Below are positions 50,939 through 59,659 of a stretch of 64,000 bases of DNA, piece after piece. Within the stretch, counting starts at the first letter, position 1; each line of letters begins with the position of its first letter. The notes under the pieces are model-generated. The model was not told where the DNA came from. It worked only from the letters and a program-made list of their open reading frames with translations, and did not search any database. Both the position numbers and the translations under genes were made by a program. Location: positions 21,101-85,100 of the forward strand of contig CAZNMY010000014.1 in NCBI GenBank assembly GCA_964574325.1, written 5' to 3'. The stretch is from CAMDPA01 sp964574325 (GTDB lineage Bacteria > Pseudomonadota > Alphaproteobacteria > Rhizobiales > Hyphomicrobiaceae).

Positions 50939-52186
50939 ATGGCCGCTGTCATGAAGCCGTCGCCGTTCGCACCGAAGAGCGTGCCCGACATGCCCGTCAT
51001 CGACGGGGTGAAGTTCGGCACGGCGGAAGCCAACGTCCGCTACAAGGGGCGCACGGATCTGATGCTCGCGTCGATGGTGCCCCGGACTGTGGCTGCCGGT
51101 GTCACGACGACATCGAAGACCTGCTCGGCGCCGGTGCTGTGGTGCCGTGAGCAGTTCAAGCATGGGCGTGCGCGGGCGCTGGTCGTCAACTCGGGCAACG
51201 CCAACGCCTTCACCGGCAAGAAGGGCGTCGAGGCCGTGGACGTGACGGTCGCGGCGGCGGCGAAGGTGCTGGGCTGTGATCCGGGCGAGATCTACGTCGC
51301 TTCGACCGGGGTGATCGGTGAGCCGATGGAAGGCAGCCGGATCGCGGACGCCTTGCCTGCGCTGGCCAAGAAGGTGAAAGGCGAGGCATGGGAAGCGGCC
51401 GCCCGCGCCATCATGACCACGGACACCTATCCGAAGCTGGCGCTCGCCAAGGTCGAGATCGGCGGCGTCGAAGTCACCATCGGCGGGTTCTGCAAGGGCG
51501 CGGGAATGATCGCGCCTGATATGGCGACGACGCTCGGCTTCGTGTTCACCGATGCGGCCATCGCTCAGCCGGTGCTGCAGCGGCTCGTTTCGGCGATCGC
51601 GGCGCGGACGTTCAACTGCATCACGGTCGACAGTGACACGTCGACGTCCGATACGCTGATCGTGTTCGCGACGGGGACATCGACGAAGCGGAAGGCGCCG
51701 GAAATCCGCGATATGTCTGACCCGAACTGCGGGGCATTCGCTTGCGCGCTCGAGGGCGTGATCAAGGACCTGGCGCTGCAGGTCGTCAAAGACGGCGAAG
51801 GGTTGACCAAGTTCGTGACCGTGCAGGTGTTCGGCGCCGAGAACGACCGGGCCGCGCACAGAATCGCGATGTCGATCGCGAACTCGCCGATTCTGAAGAC
51901 GGCGATCGCGGGCGAAGATCCGAACTGGGGTCGCGTGGTGATGGCGGTCGGCAAGTCGGGTGAGGCGGCGGACCGCGACAAGCTCGCAATCTGGTTCGGG
52001 CCGCATCTCGTGGCGGTCGATGGCGAGCGTGCGCCCGGCTACGTCGAGAAGACGGTGGCGGGGTACATGAAGGGTGCGGAGATCGTGATCCGCTGCGATG
52101 TCGGGATCGGCGGCGGGCAGGCGACCGTGTGGACGTGCGACCTGACCCACGATTACGTCAGCATCAACGCCGACTACCGGAGCTGA
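50939..52186 (+). CDS. argJ: Glutamate N-acetyltransferase/amino-acid acetyltransferase
   Basis: This 415-residue enzyme of arginine biosynthesis recycles the acetyl group between N-acetylornithine and glutamate. Motifs present are ALVVNSGNANAFTGKKG, YVASTGVIGEPM and the self-cleavage site AIMTTDTYPK, where the second chain starts at the nucleophilic Thr. GGFCKGAGMIAPDMATTLGF and FNCITVDSDTSTSDTLIVFA also match. The protein is expected to split into alpha and beta chains. The start at 50939 is set by GTGAGGA upstream. Confidence 0.96.
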   Translation: MAAVMKPSPFAPKSVPDMPVIDGVKFGTAEANVRYKGRTDLMLASMVPRTVAAGVTTTSKTCSAPVLWCREQFKHGRARALVVNSGNANAFTGKKGVEAVDVTVAAAAKVLGCDPGEIYVASTGVIGEPMEGSRIADALPALAKKVKGEAWEAAARAIMTTDTYPKLALAKVEIGGVEVTIGGFCKGAGMIAPDMATTLGFVFTDAAIAQPVLQRLVSAIAARTFNCITVDSDTSTSDTLIVFATGTSTKRKAPEIRDMSDPNCGAFACALEGVIKDLALQVVKDGEGLTKFVTVQVFGAENDRAAHRIAMSIANSPILKTAIAGEDPNWGRVVMAVGKSGEAADRDKLAIWFGPHLVAVDGERAPGYVEKTVAGYMKGAEIVIRCDVGIGGGQATVWTCDLTHDYVSINADYRS

Positions 52187-52198
52187 GAGCCGGGGGAA

Positions 52199-52242
52199 GC
52201 AGCAAGGCCCGAACGGCATCTGCCGAACGGGCCTGCTTTGCT
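52199..52242. terminator. Bidirectional terminator between argJ and the secreted repeat protein gene
   Basis: GCAAGGCCCG at the left and CGGGCCTGCTTTGC at the right form a long stem, extended inside by GAACGGCA/TGCCGAAC with two mismatches. It lies between convergent genes 12 bases after the argJ stop codon. Confidence 0.65.
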
Positions 52243-52257
52243 CGCGAGCTGGCTACC

Positions 52258-52680
52258 TCAGTTGCCGCAACCGCACTGGCGGACGGCGACCGGCCGGTGA
52301 TTGATGGTCTCGGTGCGCGACCAGCCGGCGACCGTGCGGCCGGAGCCGCGGGTGGTGCGGGCCACGTTCTGGGTGGCGTTGATGACGAAGGTGCGGTTGT
52401 GCACGCGGGTGATGGTGTTCACGCGGGTCACGGGCACGATCACCGTCCGGGTCACGACGCGCGTGACATTCTTCACGTAGCGGTTCTTCGTGACGTGGTT
52501 GACGCGCGTCACGTTGCGGACCTGCTGTACGGTGCGCGTCTTGGTCACGGTCTTCACGTTGGTCTTGGAGATCGGCACCTTGCAGCCGACGCAGTCCCTG
52601 GCCTCTGCCGAGTTGGCCTGAACGGTGAATGCGAGGCCGGCGATGGCGACGGCTGCGACGAGGGACTTGACGAAGTTCAT
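52258..52680 (-). CDS. Exported Val/Thr/Arg-repeat protein
   Basis: This 140-residue protein has a signal peptide (FVKSLVAAVAIAGLAFTVQA, cleavage near AEA) and then a CVGC pair. A repetitive core of short VTRxxxVxR units follows (TVTKTRTVQQVRNVTRVNHV, then TRVVTRTVIVPVTRVNTITR) and the end carries CGCG. The alternating beta-branched and basic residues suggest an extended beta solenoid or amyloid-like strand. I do not recognise the family. GGGAGAACG lies before the ATG. Confidence 0.7.
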   Translation of the reverse strand: MNFVKSLVAAVAIAGLAFTVQANSAEARDCVGCKVPISKTNVKTVTKTRTVQQVRNVTRVNHVTKNRYVKNVTRVVTRTVIVPVTRVNTITRVHNRTFVINATQNVARTTRGSGRTVAGWSRTETINHRPVAVRQCGCGN

Positions 52681-52811
52681 TTCGGACGTTCTCCCGCTCC
52701 TGGAATTCATCTTCGATGCGAAGATCGCCATTCATCGCCCGGTGGAGCCGTTCTGACAATCCGTGGCCGCTGCATTCTTTGCGCGCGCGGTTAATCGAAG
52801 CCTCTGTTTTC

Positions 52812-52826
52812 GTTCTATTTTTGTCG
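52812..52826. promoter_or_regulatory. Degenerate second LexA-type half-box
   Basis: GTTCTATTTTTGTC reads as GTTC-N7-GTCG, one or two changes from the alphaproteobacterial SOS box. Thirteen of its bases are the exact inverse of the intact box at 52921. It may help control the divergent gene or be a decayed copy. Confidence 0.35.
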
Positions 52827-52920
52827 AGAGCTTCGTGCTGCCCCCGGGGGGCGGGCCGGACCGCGCGGGCGGGGTGTGCGCGGGTACGATCGTGTAAAAC
52901 TCGAAGGTTGATGTTGCGGA

Positions 52921-52935
52921 GAACAAAAATAGAAC
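52921..52935 (+). promoter_or_regulatory. LexA (SOS) box upstream of the SbcD/SbcC-like operon
   Basis: GAACAAAAATAGAAC fits the alphaproteobacterial LexA box GTTC-N7-GTTC exactly (GAAC, seven bases, GAAC). It lies 39 bases before the nuclease start codon, where repressor binding would block the promoter. The recognised function of the downstream genes in DNA repair supports the call. Confidence 0.75.
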
Positions 52936-52974
52936 ATATGCTGCAGACGACATCGGGGATTCGGTCGGGCAATC

Positions 52975-54117
52975 ATGGCGCTTTCACTCCTGCACACCAG
53001 CGATTGGCATATCGGCAAACCGTTCGGGCGGGTCGACGAAGGCGTGTCGGCGATCTTGCGGCATGCCCGATTGAAGGCATGCGACCGGCTGGCGGATGCC
53101 GCACGGTCGGGCGGCGCGGGCATCGTGCTGGTTGCCGGTGACGTGTTCGACAGGCCCGCTCTGGCCGATAGAGAGTTGCGGGCGCCACTCGAGCAGATGA
53201 ATCTGCATCGCGATCTCGTCTGGCACATCATTCCGGGCAATCACGATCCGGCCGCTGCAGGTGGGATCTGGGATCGGGTCCGGCGGATCGGGCTTCCGGG
53301 CAACGTGGTGCTGCACCTCGAGGCCGAGCCCGTGGAAATCGCCGCCGGGGCCTGGTTGTTGCCTGCGCCGCTCGCCGCCAAGTCGATGTCCGTCGATCCG
53401 ACGGCTTGGATGGACAAGGCCGTGACGCCTGCAGGGGTGTTACGCATCGGGCTCGCGCACGGCTCGATCCAGGGCTTCGGCTCCGAGCACCGAGCGAGCA
53501 TCGAGATCGCGCCGGACAGGCCGAAGTCGGCCGGGCTTTCGTATCTCGCGCTCGGCGACTGGCACGGCGTGCGCGAGATCGGTCATCGGGCCGCTTACAG
53601 CGGCACGCCGGAGCCGGACGGGTTTCTCGACAATGCGCCGGGATTCGCCTTGCAGGTCAGCTTCGACGGGGTGGGGGCGTTGCCGCGGATCGTGCGCCGG
53701 GAGATCGGCGAGCACCGTTGGCTGAAACGGGTCATCGACGGTGGAAGATCCTCGGATATCGCGGGGCTGGAACGCGAGATCGAGGGGCTCGGAGCGCGGG
53801 CGAAACTGGCGTTGCTGGCCGTCGAGGTGACGGGGCGCGTGACGATGGCGGAAGAGAGCGATGTACGGGAGCGTCTGGACCGGCTCGACGGGCGGTTGCT
53901 TCACCTGGAACGGCAGTTCGACAGGATGGTGCCGGCGCCGGCCGTCGACGACGTCGAGCGACTGCCCGAGGGGAGCTTGCGGGATCTGGCAGGTGAACTC
54001 GCGGCGATGGCTGCCGATCCTGCCGGTGAGCAGCGCGCAGTGGCGGGGCGAGCGCTGAGGTACCTGTTCGAGTTGAGCGAGCCTGCCGTGGCCGGGCAGC
54101 GGGGAGGTGCGGCATGA
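52975..54117 (+). CDS. SbcD/YhaO-like DNA repair metallophosphoesterase
   Basis: This 380-residue nuclease-type protein begins LLHTSDWHIGKPFGRVDEG. Its metallophosphoesterase motifs are D-x-H (SDWH), VAGDVFDRPAL, IIPGNHDPAAAG and GLAHGSIQGF/ALGDWHGV for the remaining His ligands. The C-terminal half (about 290-370) is helical and probably caps the ATPase partner. In the SbcCD and YhaON families this subunit cuts DNA ends or hairpins. It overlaps the downstream ATPase gene by four bases (ATGA), and a LexA-type box lies just upstream. Confidence 0.87.
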   Translation: MALSLLHTSDWHIGKPFGRVDEGVSAILRHARLKACDRLADAARSGGAGIVLVAGDVFDRPALADRELRAPLEQMNLHRDLVWHIIPGNHDPAAAGGIWDRVRRIGLPGNVVLHLEAEPVEIAAGAWLLPAPLAAKSMSVDPTAWMDKAVTPAGVLRIGLAHGSIQGFGSEHRASIEIAPDRPKSAGLSYLALGDWHGVREIGHRAAYSGTPEPDGFLDNAPGFALQVSFDGVGALPRIVRREIGEHRWLKRVIDGGRSSDIAGLEREIEGLGARAKLALLAVEVTGRVTMAEESDVRERLDRLDGRLLHLERQFDRMVPAPAVDDVERLPEGSLRDLAGELAAMAADPAGEQRAVAGRALRYLFELSEPAVAGQRGGAA

Positions 54118-56852
54118 AGATCCGTGCGCTCAGGCTGTCGGAGGTGGGGCCGTTCCGCGATCCGGTCGCACTGGAGGGTTTTTCGGGCGGTTTCGACGTG
54201 TTCACGGGCCCCAACGAAGCCGGCAAGTCGACGCTGTTCACGGCGCTGGGCATGTTGCTCGCCGAGCGGCATACGACGACGGCGCGAGGGATCGCGGCCT
54301 TGCGGCCGGATGCCGGCGGCACGCCGTTGATCGAGGCGGATATCGAGGCGGGAGGGCGGCATCTGCGGCTGACCAAGCGCTTTCTGGCGCAGCGGATGGC
54401 GTTGCTCGAAGACCTCGGATCGGGTCAGGTGTGGCACGGGGCAGATGCCGAAACCGCCGCGGACCAATTGCTCGGTGGTGACGGGCGGCGGGCGCTGCGT
54501 TCGTTGCTCTGGGTGGCGCAAGGGGCGAGTTTCGCACTTCCAGACAAGCCCGATGATGCGCTGTCCGCAGGGCTTGCAAGCGTCATCGAGGAGGAAGCCG
54601 CCGATGCTTCCGGGGCGGGGCATGTCCGGCGCCTTGCGGGGGCCGTTCGCGCGCGGCTCGAGGAATTCGTGACGATCAAGCAAGGGCGGGCAAAGGCCGG
54701 CGGTCCGCTCGACAAGGCGCGCCGACAGCACGATGAGATCGCGCAGCGGCTCGATGTGCATCGGGCAAAGGCGACAGCCGCCGAGGCGCGACTGGCCCGG
54801 TGGGCGGAGCTTGCGGCGGAGCGTGTGCGAACGTTCGACAGCCGGGTGGTCGAAGGGTTGGCGGCAGAGGCCGCGGCTGCGCAAAAGGCGGTGGAAGCCG
54901 CAGACCGTGCGCGCGAAATGCTTCGGTTCGCGAGCGAACGCGTAGCCGGGCGACAGCTCGCGCGCGATCAGGCCAAGCTGGAATTGGAGCGCTTTCAGCG
55001 TGCATGTGTCGAGGTGGAGCGATTGGATCGGGCGCTCGTCGACGGGGGGAGGAAGCTGGCCGATCTCGGTCGGACCAGGGCGGCGGAAGCGGAACTCCTG
55101 GCCCGGATGCGCGAAGGGCTCGCCGGCGCGGAGGCGGCGGTGGTCGCGACGCGGGAAGATCTGAGGTCCGCTCATGCGGTGAACACACGGCTTGCAGCGT
55201 CGAGGCGATTCGCCGAACTCGATCAGCGGCTCGCGCAGGCGCGTGAAGCTGCTGCGGCGCTCGATTCCGCCAGAGAGCGCCTCTCGTTTCGCCGGGTTCA
55301 CGAAGCCGGTGTCGAAGCCGTGCGCCGGCTCGCATCACGGATTTCTGCGCTCGACGAGCGGATCGCGACAGAGACGGCACGGGCGACGATCGCCTACGAT
55401 CCGGCGGCGCGAGTGCGCATTCGCGTGGAGGGGCAGGAGCTTGCGGATGGCGGGGCGATCGCCATCGACCGGCGGATGGAACTGGTCATCGAAGGCGTAG
55501 GTACGATCGTGCTCGAGCCGGGGGCATCGATCGGTGCGTCTCCAGCGGCCGAGCGTGAGCGTTGTGGCCGTGAACTCTCCGATCTCTTCGCGGGCATGGG
55601 TGTCGAAGATGCGAAGGGGGTAGAGGAGGCGCTGACTGCCCGGCGTTTCGACGAAGCCATCGTTGCCGAATCGATATCGAAGCTCGGGGTACTGGCTCCG
55701 GAAGGTCTGGCGGCGCTCGAAACTGCGCAGGCGGCCGCTCGAGCGACAGCGGACGAGAACTCCCATCTGATCGGGGTTGCGGCGGGAGATGTCGGTGCGC
55801 TGGAGGCAAAGGTGGGGGAGCTCGAGCAGGCCCTTGCCGGGCATAGAGAAGGGGTGACTGCCGCGGAGCGGAAGATCGGATCCGTGGATGCAGCGATTGC
55901 CCGGCTAGAGGTGCAGATCGCTGCGGACCAGAAGCAACTCGCCGGGTTCGCGGAGGTGCTGCCGCAGCCGGACGATCGGCGCACTGCCGGTGAATTGCTT
56001 GCGGAGGCGGATGCCATTGCTGCGACGGCATTGGCCGAAGCGGTGCGAGAGAAGTCTGCATGGGCGGACGTGGCGCCGCAAGGTTCGGCGTATGACGCTC
56101 TGTTGGCGGCGTCGCATCGGGCTGCGCGTGCGGTGACCGAGCTCGCGGATCGTCAGGCGAAGCTCAACTATGAGGTCGCGGAACTCGAAGGTGCGTTGGG
56201 GCGGGACGGGGAAGACGGAGTCGGTGCGGAGATCGCCGGTCTGGAAGAGGAGTTGTCAGTGGCTGCACGGCGGCTAGACGAGTTGCAGAGAGACGCCGAT
56301 GCGCTGCAGCTTCTCGCGACCCGGTTGGACCGGTTCGGGGAGGATCATCGCGACCGTGTGCTGCGTCCGCTCGTCGATCGGCTGGAGCCGCTGCTGGCCA
56401 GGCTTTTTCCCGATGCAAAGCTCGCCATGGACGGGCCATTGCTGGCGGTTCGGCTGGAACGTCCGGGGCGGTCCGATCCCGTGCAGCGGGTGAGCGGGGG
56501 AACGCGCGAGCAGATTGCGACGCTGGTGCGGATCGCGCATGCGGATCTGATGGCGTCGCGCGGGGTCGAACTGCCGCTGATTCTCGACGACGCACTGGTG
56601 TTCTCGGACGACCGGCGGCTCGAAATCATGGTGGGGCTGCTGGCGGAGGCCGCCAAGCGGCATCAGGTGGTCGTGCTGTCTTGCCACCAGCGAGCGCTCG
56701 ATCCGCTTTTCGCTGCGTGCGGCGCCAACCGGCTGGAGATGTCGCAATGGCGTGACGTCAAGGCTGTCGGCAGCCGCAGTGAGGGCGGGCGTGGGGAATT
56801 GTGCGCGCCAAAAAGCCGGGCGCTGGGCCCGGCTTCAGAATTGCTTCAGTGA
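54114..56852 (+). CDS. SbcC/YhaN-like SMC-type ATPase
   Basis: This 912-residue protein is an ABC/SMC-type ATPase. The N-terminal half has Walker A GPNEAGKSTLFTALGML (about residue 35). It has long Ala/Glu/Arg-rich coiled coils (about 190-400 and 530-750). The C-terminal half has the signature VSGGTREQIATLVRIAHADL, Walker B LPLILDDALVFSDDRR and VVLSCHQRAL. A compact central region replaces the zinc hook of true SbcC, as in the YhaN branch. It starts within the stop of the nuclease gene and would form the DNA-tethering partner of that enzyme. Confidence 0.87.
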   Translation: MKIRALRLSEVGPFRDPVALEGFSGGFDVFTGPNEAGKSTLFTALGMLLAERHTTTARGIAALRPDAGGTPLIEADIEAGGRHLRLTKRFLAQRMALLEDLGSGQVWHGADAETAADQLLGGDGRRALRSLLWVAQGASFALPDKPDDALSAGLASVIEEEAADASGAGHVRRLAGAVRARLEEFVTIKQGRAKAGGPLDKARRQHDEIAQRLDVHRAKATAAEARLARWAELAAERVRTFDSRVVEGLAAEAAAAQKAVEAADRAREMLRFASERVAGRQLARDQAKLELERFQRACVEVERLDRALVDGGRKLADLGRTRAAEAELLARMREGLAGAEAAVVATREDLRSAHAVNTRLAASRRFAELDQRLAQAREAAAALDSARERLSFRRVHEAGVEAVRRLASRISALDERIATETARATIAYDPAARVRIRVEGQELADGGAIAIDRRMELVIEGVGTIVLEPGASIGASPAAERERCGRELSDLFAGMGVEDAKGVEEALTARRFDEAIVAESISKLGVLAPEGLAALETAQAAARATADENSHLIGVAAGDVGALEAKVGELEQALAGHREGVTAAERKIGSVDAAIARLEVQIAADQKQLAGFAEVLPQPDDRRTAGELLAEADAIAATALAEAVREKSAWADVAPQGSAYDALLAASHRAARAVTELADRQAKLNYEVAELEGALGRDGEDGVGAEIAGLEEELSVAARRLDELQRDADALQLLATRLDRFGEDHRDRVLRPLVDRLEPLLARLFPDAKLAMDGPLLAVRLERPGRSDPVQRVSGGTREQIATLVRIAHADLMASRGVELPLILDDALVFSDDRRLEIMVGLLAEAAKRHQVVVLSCHQRALDPLFAACGANRLEMSQWRDVKAVGSRSEGGRGELCAPKSRALGPASELLQ

Positions 56853-56917
56853 CGACATCTGCCGCACGGTGCTGCCGCACGGTGCTGCCTAGTGGCGGCA
56901 CCGCTCGGAGACGAAGA

Positions 56918-57463
56918 TCAGGATTCGGGGAATGCCGGCGGGGTGACGGTGCTTGCCGTGTCGGTAGCGCGGGCGCCGAAATCGGGCACCTCGGGCCGGG
57001 CGATACCTGCGGTCGGATCTTCCGCGCGGCGCGACTTGCCTTCGAAGAACGCGCCCTGCTCGATGGCGAGCGCCTGATGGAATACGTCGCCTTCGACGTG
57101 GCTGGTCGATTGGAGCATGACTTTCTTGCCGCGGATCGAGCCCATGACGTGCCCGCGCACGACAACCTCGTCGGCGATGATCGCACCGGTGATCTTGGCC
57201 TTCTCGCCGACGACCACATTGGTGCCGTGGATGTCGCCCTGGATCTCGCCTTCGACGTGAACTTCGCCGCGCGAAACGAGGTTGCCCATGACGGTGAGGT
57301 CGGAACCGATCACCGACGGGCCGACGCGGTCACCGGGACGGCCGCCGAGCTGATAGGCTTGCTGGGCAGGGGGAGGGGGAGACGCCGACGTGGCGGCATT
57401 CAGCGGCGGGGGCATCGGAGAGCCCATCGACGGCGCCTCCGCAGATTTCCTGATATTCAGCAT
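56918..57463 (-). CDS. Bactofilin
   Basis: This 181-residue protein has the bactofilin (DUF583) beta-helix core flanked by disordered Pro/Ala-rich tails. The core runs from SVIGSDLTVMGNLVSRGEVH through VEGEIQGDIHGTNVVVGEKA, ITGAIIADEVVVRGHVMGSI to VEGDVFHQALAIEQGAFFEG. Bactofilins polymerise at the membrane and organise cell-wall or stalk synthesis. The start at 57463 has GGAGGTGAG about 11 bases upstream; 57487 is an alternative. Confidence 0.92.
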   Translation of the reverse strand: MLNIRKSAEAPSMGSPMPPPLNAATSASPPPPAQQAYQLGGRPGDRVGPSVIGSDLTVMGNLVSRGEVHVEGEIQGDIHGTNVVVGEKAKITGAIIADEVVVRGHVMGSIRGKKVMLQSTSHVEGDVFHQALAIEQGAFFEGKSRRAEDPTAGIARPEVPDFGARATDTASTVTPPAFPES

Positions 57464-58022
57464 GTCCGTACTCACCTCCGAAAACACAACGCCGGTCGAT
57501 CGTTGCAGGATTTACTCGATTGCACGCCAGATGACTTTCGTGTCGCAGATTTTCAGCCGGGCTCCTCGGCAACTGTCCAAGCAACTGTCCAAGATACAGC
57601 TCAAACAACAGTCCAAGTCTCACCCAGCCCGATTGGGCAATCCTCGGGTCGCGAAGGCGGCCCGCCGAATACCTTCCTCGATTCCGTCCGATCCCCTTCC
57701 GGATCTGAAGTCGCACAGCGTCAAATCACAGACCATCGCGGCGTGCTTGCGCCCTACCGCGGGATCCGCCTCTTTCATGATGCGTGTGAATTCCTCCCCC
57801 CGGCATGCATCGCGTGGGGTTCGCGCGCAGTTCGAACCGCGCGAAGACCTTCCGCGGAGGCCCCCGCCCCGGTAGATCAAACGCGGGCTTTCTAGCACGG
57901 CTGGCCCAGACGGTCACGGCTCAACTCTTCGAAAAAGACCGCTACAGGACAATCTTGACGCGTTTGTGCCGGGTAGTTGCATCGATGCAGAGCAGCGGAC
58001 GCGGACTGAGAGGGGAATGCGA
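57464..58022. other. Intergenic region with short repeats
   Basis: No gene could be supported in about 560 bases. Open frames on both strands (for example minus 57620-57898) lack recognisable features. A short repeat, CAACTGTCCAAG, occurs at 57572 and 57584 with a weaker third copy near 57607. Promoters for bactofilin are expected here. Confidence 0.4.
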
Positions 58023-58898
58023 TCAACGGGCCGCACCGAACGCGGAAAGCGGCTTGTAGAATCCAGGCGTCAGCCCGGCTTCGGCGCGCGCGCGATCATT
58101 GAAGGGTGGCTTGACGGGGCCGCGGAAGTTCGCGCGCACGAGTTCGTGGAACGTGGCTTCCGGGGCGAGACCGTTGCGCTGGCACATGAATCTGAACCAG
58201 CGCATCCCGAAGGCGACGTGATGCTTTTCGTCGCGATAGATCACTTCCAGGACGGCGGCGGAGGCTTCGTCACCGGACTGCCTCAGGCTCGCGAGCATGG
58301 CCGGGCTGACATCCAACCCACGCGCCTCGAGCACCAGCGGCACCACGGCCAAACGGGCCAGGAGATCGTGTCCGGTCGCCTGGGCAGATTGCCACAAACC
58401 GTCATGCGCGGGTAGGTCGCCGTAGGCCCCGCCGAGTTCGGCCATGCGGCGCGATACCAGTTCGAAGTGCTCGGCCTCTTCCCGGCCCACCCTCACCCAA
58501 TCGTCGAAAAACTGCTGTGGTACAGGGACATGGGCGAACCTTCCGATGAGATCCCAGGTCATGTCGACGGCGTTGAGCTCGATATGGGCAAGCGCGTGCA
58601 GGAGGGCGAAGCGGCCCTTCTCGCCCGCTGTGGTCCGTCGAGGCATGGCGCGGGGAGGCAACAGTTCCGGCAGGGCAGGACGGCCGGGTCTCGACGGCAT
58701 CGCCTGGGGCGAGCTCAGGTGGCCATGGCCGAGGCGGCCTTCACGCCAAGCCTGTCCGGTCGCCTTCGCCAACAGCACCTTGTGGGCGGAATCCGACGCC
58801 AGAACGATGGCGCGGGCAGCAGCGGGCAAGCCGCCGGCAAGGTGTTCGGCGATCGCTTCAGATGCCATCTGCCCGCTGTCGGCGCTGTCGATCGTCAC
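58023..58898 (-). CDS. DUF455 ferritin-like protein
   Basis: This 291-residue helical protein has the diiron-type pattern of the MiaE/DUF455 group: HALAHIELNAVDMTWDLIGR, then WVRVGREEAEHFELVSRRM, and EVIYRDEKHHVAFGMRWF. Repeated E and ExxH residues would bind iron. The function of DUF455 is not established; an oxygenase or oxidase role is expected from the fold. It ends next to the peroxiredoxin gene, 12 bases apart, in the same orientation, so the two are probably co-transcribed. Confidence 0.87.
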   Translation of the reverse strand: MTIDSADSGQMASEAIAEHLAGGLPAAARAIVLASDSAHKVLLAKATGQAWREGRLGHGHLSSPQAMPSRPGRPALPELLPPRAMPRRTTAGEKGRFALLHALAHIELNAVDMTWDLIGRFAHVPVPQQFFDDWVRVGREEAEHFELVSRRMAELGGAYGDLPAHDGLWQSAQATGHDLLARLAVVPLVLEARGLDVSPAMLASLRQSGDEASAAVLEVIYRDEKHHVAFGMRWFRFMCQRNGLAPEATFHELVRANFRGPVKPPFNDRARAEAGLTPGFYKPLSAFGAAR

Positions 58899-58910
58899 GT
58901 TGTGAAAGAC

Positions 58911-59378
58911 CTATTTCTTCAATGATTTGACTGCGGCGAGGACTTCTTCGGCGTGGCCGGAGACTTTCACTTTGCGCCAGATCCTGGCGACCTTGCCGGA
59001 CCTGTCGATCAGAAAGGTCGAGCGATCCACGCCCATGTACTTCTTGCCGTACATCGATTTCTCGACCCAGGAGCCGAAAGCTTCGGCAATGGTTTTGTCC
59101 TCGTCCGAAGCCAGTTTGACCGCAAGTGCGTGCTTGGCGCGGAACCTGGCGTGGCTTTTGGCGCTGTCGGGCGAAATTCCGATCACGTCGGCGCCGACCT
59201 TCTCGAACTCGGTGACGAGGCAGGAGAAGTCCTTGGCTTCGGTGGTGCAGCCGGGCGTGTCGTCCTTGGGATAGAAGTAGATCACGACCGGGCGGCCTTC
59301 GTAGCTCTTCAGGGAAACCGAAGTGCCATCGTCGGTCGCCAAAGTGACTGGGGGAGCCCGATCGCCTTCCTGGAGCAT
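58911..59378 (-). CDS. bcp: Thioredoxin-dependent peroxiredoxin, Bcp/PrxQ
   Basis: This 155-residue PrxQ-type enzyme reduces hydroperoxides using thioredoxin. The peroxidatic cysteine is in YPKDDTPGCTTEAKDF (motif PxxxT/SxxC). GADVIGISPDSAKSHARFRA, a C-terminal YMGVDRSTFLIDRSGKVARI and GHAEEVLAAVKSL are typical. The second cysteine four to five residues after the first is absent (TPGCTTEAK), so it is probably a one-cysteine variant, though a Cys lies in DFSCLVTEF. The start at 59378 gives the usual family length; 59417 is possible. Confidence 0.92.
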   Translation of the reverse strand: MLQEGDRAPPVTLATDDGTSVSLKSYEGRPVVIYFYPKDDTPGCTTEAKDFSCLVTEFEKVGADVIGISPDSAKSHARFRAKHALAVKLASDEDKTIAEAFGSWVEKSMYGKKYMGVDRSTFLIDRSGKVARIWRKVKVSGHAEEVLAAVKSLKK

Positions 59379-59659
59379 GGAATATGCCTTTCTTTGGTCC
59401 TGTTTTTTCATGCACAAGCAGTGCGGGTAGGGTAGTAGCCTGGTACGCAGCGAAGTGTCAGTCTGATTGCGTAATTCCTGGGTACGAGGGGCATTCGGGC
59501 TGGCGTTCGCGGCTGGCTCTGGTGCAAAGGTATCGGCGGTGCGTGGGCGTTGGGCTCAGGTGCTCGGCGCCCGACTTGCAAGCGCCGATACGGAACAGTT
59601 TGGGTGCCGGATCGCTCATCACGCCGGATTCGGCGGCGGGAACTCGGGTCGCACAGGTC

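Noticed and set aside
57620..57898. 92-residue minus-strand frame upstream of bactofilin
   Set aside because: No recognisable motif, no convincing ribosome site, and equally long frames occur on the other strand.
59384..59659. N-terminal extension of the giant AsmA-like protein
   Set aside because: It would leave five bases to the divergent bcp start with no room for a promoter, and the sequence before the membrane helix is not family-like.
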